DNA of 64,000 bases from Blastobasis lacticolella (Eukaryota > Arthropoda > Insecta > Lepidoptera > Blastobasidae). This document shows, piece after piece, positions 57,204 to 64,000 of the stretch. Position 1 is the stretch's first letter; each line of letters opens with the position of its first letter. Made by a program: the position numbers and the translations under genes. The notes beneath the pieces are model-generated. The model saw only the letters and a program-made list of their open reading frames with translations. It ran no database searches and was not told the origin of the DNA. The DNA lies in NCBI GenBank assembly GCA_905147135.1, contig LR990054.1, positions 13,491,001 through 13,555,000 on the forward strand, written 5' to 3'.

Positions 57204-57470
57204 CTGTTTGGATCCACACGTTACGTCAACAGACAAGACGCTCACTGCACAGCACACTGTCCGATAAGAAGCAAGTTCAAGTCCACTAGAAGAAATTCTA
57301 GCGGATTCTCGTTCTCTTTCACACAAACACACACGAAAAACCGGCGTCGAATCCACCCGCGGAAACGCGTCTCGCGGCTTTTGTAATCGAGCTGTAACTG
57401 GCAACGAATTCGCAGCATACAGCCACGCCGTGTGTAGGTAAATAGTGCGGTACAATCTCAAGATTCAACT
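57204..57470 (-). other. candidate first exon (5' UTR) of an unidentified gene
   Basis: On the minus strand this block lies immediately downstream of a TATA box and ends gtggatccaaacag|gtatttg, a good splice donor (intron starts at 57203). It is GC-richer than its surroundings and not repeated in the window. An upstream ORF starting with ATG near 57420 (MLRIRCQLQ...) stops within the exon. Another frame stays open to the donor and joins in frame with the microexon's VSELE frame, but it lacks an ATG. The exon is therefore most likely mainly 5' UTR. The link to 20846-20881 across about 36.3 kb is inference. Confidence 0.45.
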
Positions 57471-57510
57471 GCCATTGTTACTGTTGCGAACAGATGTTTT
57501 ATACGCAGTT
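57465..57510 (-). promoter_or_regulatory. candidate RNA polymerase II core promoter (TATA + Inr)
   Basis: On the minus strand TATAAAA (57503-57497, context gcgtataaaacatc) is followed, with the A of an Inr-like ggCAGTtg at 57470, by a spacing of about 33 nt from the first T. That is the normal TATA-to-start distance in insects. Upstream (57510-57600) is GC-rich with several cg-rich motifs (ccgaacgccgaacgagcg). TATA-like strings are common in AT-rich DNA; what raises this one is the spacing, the GC context and the following donor site. Confidence 0.4.
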
Positions 57511-57604
57511 GCGTAATACCTCACGACGCGGCTGCTTTCGAATCCGAACTACCGCTCGTTCGGCGTTCGGTCGATTTATTTTCGTATACACAGTGTGTCG
57601 GTGA

Positions 57605-58385
57605 ACTGTTGGTTTCCAGGTATTCCGCGGTCACTAATAGATGTGTAGCGCGGCCGGCGCTTCTTGGTGCTACTTTAAATTTTTTTTATTTTTTTTTATT
57701 ATTTTCTTGCTCCATCTACAATCGACCAACACCTACCACACGCATGTTACGATTCTGGTAGAATGATGTTTTTAAACAGATACTATCTTGTAGTAGTAAG
57801 AATTGGCCGATAATAGTTTTTAATAAGTAATTATACCAGACATAGATAGTGTCTGTGAAACTCAAAACTGCGGAGTGAGTCACACGAACATTATAATTAT
57901 TTATTCATGTGCTATTGTGTTCTATGACGATTACTTAATATTGTTCAATAGGTAGACACATATCTGACTATATCGATTCTATCGTCAGTAGTAACTACGT
58001 GCGAATGTAACAGTAAATTACGTCACTTATTATGACATGAGTGCTGAATAAAATTCTTTCGACGGATACCTAATTGTTTCACAAGATCAAACTCTTTCAT
58101 TTTTGCTTGATTTTAGTATCTAATCAAATTTCAAGGAGTACCTTTTAAAAAATTGAAACCTTAATTAAATTAAGTCGACAAATAAAGTATCAAGGTGTCT
58201 GGAGGCGTACATTGGTACGTTAATAAGACAAAGCAGAGGCCTTACAAGGCCGTCACAAGGCTGCCATCTTAACATAGTGCTTAGAAAACCGCAGGCCACA
58301 AGTACCGAGAGGTCAAATTATAGTGGCAAGGGTTAAGCATATCTCAAAAAAAGTTACAGGAAACAACTTCTCACTCAAAAGTATT
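57605..58385. other. non-coding, upstream of the candidate promoter
   Basis: 57630-57660 is GC-rich (gtagcgcggccggcgcttct). The rest is AT-rich, with no repeat I can name and no gene. Confidence 0.35.
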
Positions 58386-58387
58386 TC

Positions 58388-60890
58388 ATCATCGTGTTAG
58401 CGCTTATCCCTACCTCTGCCAGGGTCCGCTTTCCTACTCAATCTTCTCCACTTCGACCGGTCTTTGGCATCCTCTCGTCGTAAGCCGTTGGCTTTCGCAT
58501 TCGACTCAGCAATGTCAATCCATCGCTTTTTGGGTCGCCCACGGGGCCTCTTTCCTGATACCGGCAGATGCACCTATTTCCCACGTATCCTTGAGGCTTA
58601 CGCAACACGTGACCAAACCAGCGCAGACGAGCCTCCTCGATCTTATCTGCGATATCCCTCACGCCAAGGCTGTCTCGGATGTACTCGTTACGTACTCGAT
58701 CGAGTCGCGTAACTCCGCTGCCTTTTTATTTCGTTGGTGTTGAGCTGTTCGCGAACGTGTTTCGTCAGCGCTGGCCATGTCTCACAGTCATAGAGCATCA
58801 CCGGTCTAATTATACTCTTGTATATAAGCCCTTTGAGCTTTACAGGGATTTTAGGGTCACAGGTGACTACCGTGAGTTCCCGCCATTTGGCCCAAGCTGC
58901 AGAGATTCGGGACTTGACATCTGGGCCGATATCGCTGGACTCCTGCATCACGGATCCGAGGTATTTGGATTTATCTGTTCTATTGACAGCTTCGTTACCT
59001 ACAAGGATGGTTTCGGGATCTGCGCTGCAGCTGGCCATATACTCCGTTTTGGTGGCACCTACAGTAATCGGGAAGGGATTAATATGGCCTACGATGGTTT
59101 TGACGACGGCTCCAGAATTGCCAATACTGGAGCCGTCATATCGTGTATTATACTAATGTACGCTTCGGGCACAGAATTTGATCTCAGAGCTCCATGGGGT
59201 GGGAATTTGGGGAACCGTGGCTTTGGCAGTGGAGGGATATTTGCTCTTTTGCTGCCAGAGTAACGTGTTATAGAGGTGGGCAACGCATTGGCGATAATCT
59301 CGGTGTTGCTAATGTCAATAGGCAGTGGTGACCACTTTCCATCAGGTGGCCCGCTTGCCTGTTTGCCTATCGTATGACATAAAATAAAAAAAAAGAGCCC
59401 AGAAGATTATCTCCCGAGGGACACTGTCGAAAGCCATCTACAGGTCGAAAAGTGCGTAATGCAGAGGTTGATTCCTACTGCAATGAGACTCCTGGAGGAC
59501 TCTGAGAGCATAGATTGGATCCATGGTGCTGCAGCCCAGTCTGAAGCCGTATTGGCATTCCGACAAGGAACATTCCTGCCGAAGTCTCTGGTACATAATA
59601 CGTTCGAGTAGCTTCATTGTGTGGCTCATGAGTTTAATACCTCGATAGTAACCGCACTCCTGCACACTGCCCTTTCCTTTATAGATTGGCGTAATAATAT
59701 TTACGCGCCACGCGTCAGGTATAAGCCCCGTGGCTACGATCCTATTGAATAGTTCAGTGAGCAAGAGTACGCCTCGGGTCCCCATTGTTTTCCAAGTTTC
59801 TATGATTATTCCGTCATGGCCAATAGCTTTTCCGGTCTTTATATGGGCCAGAGACCTCTCCACCTCGTCAGGGGTAATTTGGCCTATCAAGCCAAGGTTT
59901 GCAGGAAGCTGTGATGGTGGCACGTGGTTGTTGGCCTCGTTACAGAGTTCCTTGAAATGACAGTACCAACGGCCTTTAATAGAGTTTGCAATTGTGAGCA
60001 GCACGCCGCCTACACCCTTTATGGCAACACAGTTTGTCACATCTAAACTGGCTCGTCTCCGCGACTTTGCCAGCTTCTGCCCCTCCACGGAATCCAGCGC
60101 ATCGTAGAGCGGAGCCAGCTGAGCCAACCGTGCTTTTGTCACCATCGTCTTAGCTCGCCGCTTTGCCCCCAAGTACACCTCGTTATCCAAAAGTGAGTTA
60201 CTATGCTGTCATTACTTAAAATATGACTTTTTGTCCCTAACTGCTTTCTGCACCTCACTATTCCACCATCCCGTGTCCTTGTCAATTCTTCGGCCGCCTT
60301 TCTACGTACCGAGTACTGTTCGCCCGAATTTGAGGATGGACTTTTGCAAATTGCCCCAGAGCTCATTAGTGGTTTCACCCTTCGTGCTCCAATCGAGACG
60401 TTCGGCTGCCTCCATGAACTTCTGGCCCTTGCTTTTTAGAGTCCACCACTTAATAGACGGCTTGCAACGTTCTGCAGTAAGCCGTGTACTACTTACTCGG
60501 ACATCCATAACAAGGACTCGGTGCTATTCAGTGAGGCGTTCCCCCTGGATAATCTTGCACTGGGATACATGGCCAATGTCACGTCTTTGGATCAGCAGAT
60601 AGTCGATCTGTGATTGGTGCGGGCCACTTTTATAGGTGATGAGATGTTCAGGTCTCTTCTGGAAGAAGGTATTAACCACGGCTAAGTCGGTGGCCAGTGA
60701 GGTTCGGAGAATTTCTTCTCCCTCACTGTTTCGCCGTTCGGCCGTAGCCAAAGCCCCCGTGCACCCGACCGAACTCCTCGCTCCTCTGGCCCACGTGGCC
60801 GTTGAGGTCCGCACCAACCACAATCTTTTCGGAGGATGGTATACGTTGCAAGGTGTGCTCGAAGCTATTCCAGAAGGCAGTATGTATGTA
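58388..60890 (-). pseudogene. RTE-clade LINE relic (family 1), largest copy, interrupted
   Basis: Read right to left. Endonuclease/EEP C-terminal half: IVVGADLNGHVGQ, VNTFFQKRPEHLITYKSGP, HQSQIDYLLIQRRDIGHV. Linker: KSKGQKFMEAAERLDWS, and others. Reverse transcriptase: IKTGKAIGHDGI, ITPIYKGKGSVQECGYYRGI, KLMSHTMKLLERIMYQRLRQ, SECQYGFRLGCSTMDPIYAL, then FDL, a stop, and MAFDSVPREII. After an interrupting segment the C terminus resumes: CSADPETILVGNEAVNRTDK, SDIGPDVKSRISAAWAKWRE, DPKIPVKLKGLIYKSIIRPV, RDIADKIEEARLRWFGHVLR. It ends with the DPGRG block and gcgctaacacgatgatgaaa. The RT block that should contain the catalytic YADD is missing. Several stops and frameshifts. The 5' end is cut at about 60890 by another repeat. 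Confidence 0.9.
59090..59402 (-). repeat. dispersed repeat C, copy 6, lying inside the RTE relic
   Basis: On the minus strand: ggcaaacaggcaagcgggcc, acctgatggaaagtggtcac, ctgcctattgacattagcaa, ttgcccacctctataacacg, ctctggcagcaaaagagc, gccacggttccccaaattcc. The plus side of the junction carries the tcttttttttatttt run (reverse A-rich tail) at 59385-59395. The same extended version occurs at 63190-63400. A gacggctccag / ctggagccgtc hairpin (59105-59137) sits at the other edge. Confidence 0.7.
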
Positions 60891-60892
60891 TG

Positions 60893-61370
60893 TATGTAAA
60901 CTCTTTATTGCAACACTCATCAGGGCCGTTAAAAGGAGCCCAAACGCGATGGGGTGATATTTTCGCGTTCAGTGGTTCCTATGGCCTCCTACCGGTCACC
61001 ATCATCGGAACATGGGTTTCGTGTGGGGGTATGGTACTCATTGTGACCATTTCAGAGAGCTCAAATATTGTCATCTTACGTCTTATACTACCTAATTTCT
61101 TATGGCCACCTTTACATCGTTATCATCTGACCTTCAGTGTCACCTGGGGGTGTTGTGTCCATCAGGACCATTCCAGGGAGCCCAAACACGATGGTGCTGT
61201 TCTGTTGCGTTCATTGGTTTCTATGACCACTTTACCGATTCCATAATCAGACCAGCTCCATGGTACCATCTTCGTGGAGTGTCATCCAAGTTGTATGGGA
61301 TTTTGACTTCATTGAAAGCCGGGTGGCAGGTAAAGTGGCTAGGCTTGTATTCTTGCAGGATTTGACTCGA
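60893..61370 (-). repeat. dispersed repeat with an internal duplicated motif
   Basis: Starts after a (TATG)n run with aaactctttattgcaacac, i.e. an AATAAA-type end on the minus strand. The motif catcagggccgtt ... gagcccaaacgcgatgg ... gcgttcagtggttcctatgg recurs 245 bp further as catcaggaccatt ... gagcccaaacacgatgg ... gcgttcattggtttctatga. It truncates the RTE relic. I recognise it as a common lepidopteran repeat but cannot assign a class. Confidence 0.55.
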
Positions 61371-61374
61371 ACAC

Positions 61375-62435
61375 ATTGCACACATATAAACACTGCAGGT
61401 TAATAAAAAGCTAGTTAATAAAAAATATATTTACCTCGCTTAGTTGAAACATGTGGTGGCGGTGATACTTTGGCGACCATAGCGAATTACTGGCTAGTGG
61501 CTACTCTCCCCGCCTAGGCAAGGATTCCAAAGTTCATAGGATCACGTAACGATAATCTCAAGATTACCTGAAAAGTTCATCAAAATTGGTTTCATCAAAG
61601 TTGGAAGAGTCACGTGCATAGTATACGTAAATTTTCATAATATATAGAATTCATAGTTCGAAATTATTTATTCATTGTAGGTATAAATTATACTCTTATT
61701 ATCATGAAATACTATGAATAGTAATTAGAATTAAGTACATTATAAACTATTATTGCTGTGTTACATTAGAATTGGAAATCATTTATTTCATTCAGGATTA
61801 CTGGGGAAAAAAATAACAGACGACGAGTGAAGGTACTAAAAATATGTACATGTCTGTTGATTGATTGTAGTTGAACAAGCTAAATCTTTGCTACTAGCCT
61901 TCCTGCACCGAAAAAGGTATCCTTTTCGATAGCTTTCTCTCCTGGTAGACTGCTAGATAATATATAGCTTTAAGTCCCCCATTGTATTTTTATTGCATGA
62001 AGTATAAATAAGATGGAAGTATAGCTTGCGAGGATCAAAAGGGGTCGGTCTGATTGTGGGCGTAGGGCAGTGATAGATGGTAAAGGTCACGCGATTTTTG
62101 AACAAGTCATTCGTCAAACATAACATATAATGATGCTTCATAATGAATTACGACATGTCAAGACTTTATAGACTCATAGAAATGACAAGTAAGACATGTT
62201 TTCCTTCTTGTTTACAAACAAACTCTGTCCCACACCGGCTTTGGGAAAGTCCATACTAACGGCATTACTTAGATATTTTAGTTTTATAACAACGAAACAA
62301 CAAGTGTGTTGTGTATCTGATCAGGGGCAAAAGTTATATTTGTAAAATATATCGAGAAATCGTTAAATAATAAATATTTATTCGTAAAATCCGTATTAGT
62401 CGGAGCTATAATAGATAATAAGTATGTAAGTAGTT
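61375..62435. other. AT-rich non-coding stretch
   Basis: 61435-61480 on the minus strand has a short ATG-to-donor block (MVAKVSPPPHVSTKR then gtaaat), but it adjoins a repeat and is not called. The rest shows nothing. Confidence 0.35.
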
Positions 62436-62439
62436 AAAT

Positions 62440-62560
62440 AATTGTTTTTACCCGACTGTGACAGAAGCAGGGTTATGTTTTTCGAGCGTATGTTTGTATG
62501 TGTGAGCGTATGTTTGTACCTAACTGCGATAGAAGGAGAGTTATGTTTTTCTATTTGTTT
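62440..62560 (+). repeat. short local duplication, (c)gactg-type unit
   Basis: acccgactgtgacagaagca, gggttatgtttttc, gagcgtatgtttgtatgtgt, gagcgtatgtttgtacctaa, ctgcgatagaaggagagtta, tgtttttc. The opening block is familiar from other lepidopteran intergenic DNA. Confidence 0.5.
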
Positions 62561-62564
62561 GACA

Positions 62565-63115
62565 CGGGCTCAATGGATTTTAACATATGAGATGTTGTTG
62601 GATTCGTCTTGGTCGTACGGGTGACAATAAGTAGGTACATTGAAATTTTAAAAACACAATGCGGCGGATTTTATCAAAATAAAGGTTTTCAAAATGAGAT
62701 TTCAAAAATATAGATACATAGCCTATAGACTTAAAATAGTATTATGCTTTTAGATTTTTAACAGCAGTTGAGGTTTTCAGTTTTTGTACTACATCACTAC
62801 AGACATTAAATTTAGTCACGCATTGTATTTAACTACCATGATCGAAGGTAAGCATGTAGTTATTACATGGGTGCAGTTACCATCAAAACTATCAAACGCG
62901 TGCCCGTAGCGTGGTCGCCATTATGGTTACCATCACGCGATACGCCCATGGGTCAAGTAATCGGGTCAACACTTTGGGTCGGCCACCAATTAAGTACCGT
63001 CGGCCTCAATACCTACATGGGAAATGTTCAGACATTACTATTCTGCAAAAAATACTTTTACTAATATTCTCTAGAGAATATTAGTAGTATTAGTACCTAT
63101 TCTAATGGTAGCAGA
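62565..63115. other. non-coding; one single-copy GC-richer block
   Basis: 62860-63025 is GC-richer than its surroundings and has an ATG-initiated frame of 65 residues (62867-63064) with no recognisable domain. It could be conserved non-coding DNA or chance. No repeat match in the window. Confidence 0.3.
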
Positions 63116-63119
63116 CAAA

Positions 63120-63190
63120 TGTGCTCCCTTATCATTATAATCTGGACGCCTTCAAGGCTAGAGTGAATAGGCGATTCCTAGACAGTCATT
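63120..63190 (+). mobile_element. RT C-terminal fragment (family C-LINE), copy 4
   Basis: Encodes [19 protein letters not shown] and stops matching abruptly at about 63190, where repeat C begins. Only about 70 bp remain. Confidence 0.7.
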
Positions 63191-63402
63191 TAGGCAAACA
63201 GGCAAGCGGGCCACCTGATGGAAAGTGGTTACCACTGCCTATAGACATTAGCAAGATCAAGAGTATTGCTAATGCATTGCCCACCTCTATAACATGTTGC
63301 TCTGGCAGCAAAAAGGCAAAAGCCCCACCACTGCCAATGCCACGGTTCCCCAAATCCCCACCCCATGAAACACTGGAGACCTTACTAACCGGCAGAAACA
63401 CA
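63190..63402 (+). repeat. dispersed repeat C, copy 7 (extended version)
   Basis: aggcaaacaggcaagcgggc, cacctgatggaaagtggtta, cctatagacattagcaagat, aatgcattgcccacctctat, gctctggcagcaaaaaggca, ccacggttccccaaatcccc. Collinear with the copy inside the RTE relic (59150-59400, opposite strand). Confidence 0.75.
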
Positions 63403-63404
63403 AT

Positions 63405-64000
63405 ACTATATAAAAGAGTATTGTTTAGCTGCGGTATTCTGTAAGGTGGAGGTACTTCCCCAGTCGGGCGGCTCCAATTCGAACGGGATGCCCCGCTATA
63501 CCTCTCTTAAGAGACATAGACTCGTATGACAAAAAAAAAAAAACACTACTGACAAAGTTCACATGTATGGGAAATCAGTGTACTGAACGGATTTAAATGA
63601 AACAAAGCCTCTCGATAAAACTGACTTCTCAAACAAATTAAAACACGTACAAATCGGTTCATACATTCGCGAGGTACGATGCCACACAGATACACACTTT
63701 TGTAGCGAGGGTTTTTCCAAAAGCAAGAAGGTGACGGTTATTAAAAAAAAATATTTGTTACTTTTTTGTATTGTGTTCATATTAAGGTATCTTCACTCAT
63801 CAACACAATTCTATGACTAATAAAATTCGTCAGCGGTGATCGTGCAGAGCGTGACTGGAAAATCGAAAACTTTAAGTAAATAAAAACCAATTCGAACAAC
63901 GAAACGAATATAAATACCTGCAGGTAAGTATTATGCTATCGGTAAGTACCTACATCATGCTCGTAAACTCGTATTTAGTTTTATGAGATTTATTTTATTA
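63405..64000. other. non-coding end of the window
   Basis: An A13 run at 63531-63543 might be the tail of an unidentified retroelement. Near 63905 ctgcag|gtaagtatt resembles a plus-strand donor without an acceptor. No gene supported. Confidence 0.35.

Noticed and set aside
57099..57461. 120-residue minus-strand ORF as a protein gene
   Set aside because: It begins with TTG, runs through a splice donor, and has no domain. The region is better explained as promoter plus 5' UTR exon.
61435..61480. Minus-strand ATG-to-donor block (MVAKVSPPPHVSTKR|gtaaat)
   Set aside because: It directly adjoins a dispersed repeat and lies upstream of the candidate promoter. No independent support.
1..64000. CRISPR arrays, operons, bacterial features or integrated viral genes
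   Set aside because: No spaced direct repeats, no bacterial gene organisation, and no recognisable viral protein. Splice signals, SINEs and LINEs show a eukaryotic insect genome.

Overview
This window looks like nuclear DNA of a moth or butterfly (Lepidoptera). It is AT-rich and has no long intact reading frame. It is filled with old, mostly 5'-truncated retrotransposon pieces, tRNA-derived SINEs, Helitron-like fragments ending in CTAG, and MITE-like inverted repeats. Repeats of this type are familiar from lepidopteran genomes, for example the dispersed segment at 22035-22785, RTE-type LINE ends with GATGATGAT tails, and elements ending in a cgaagtcgc...CTAG motif. The assignment is by recognition only; no database was searched.

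The most gene-like signals are both on the minus strand. (1) A very clean 36-nt microexon lies at 20846-20881, with a pyrimidine tract and AG before it and GTAAGT after it. It encodes 12 residues (VSELEIFALNLE) in one of its two open frames. (2) A TATA-containing core promoter at about 57503 is followed by a candidate first exon at 57204-57470 that ends at a consensus CAG|GTAT donor. If both belong to one gene, about 36 kb of the window is its first or an early intron, and the rest is intronic or upstream DNA. That link is inference. No other exon could be supported, and I do not recognise the gene.

Layout. 1-5200: a SINE split by a nested LINE piece, a gag/ORF1-like retroelement with its poly(A) signal, and two abutting Helitron-like fragments. 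5200-13300: mostly single-copy AT-rich DNA, with a palindromic hairpin element (9944-10076) and an exact 105-bp tandem duplication (11477-11692). 13300-19600: clustered SINE and RTE 3' ends, with a TAATTA-rich stretch (17480-17610) between them. 19600-22000: the microexon. 22000-28900: dispersed repeats and LINE ends. 30210-31021: an 812-bp PIF/Harbinger-type MITE with intact TTA target-site duplication. 32400-36400: SINEs, a Helitron-like element and a two-copy 260-bp tandem repeat. 36400-40400: largely single-copy, with paired AP-1 sites. 40400-52100: dense repeats, including a Helitron-like element carrying an 11-bp minisatellite. 52100-57100: sparse repeats. 57200-57500: promoter and first-exon candidate. 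58388-60890: the longest mobile-element relic, an RTE LINE with endonuclease and RT pieces, interrupted by another repeat. 60890-64000: further repeats.

No rRNA, bona fide tRNA gene, CRISPR array or bacterial feature was seen. All recognisable protein-like sequence except the microexon is mobile-element debris.
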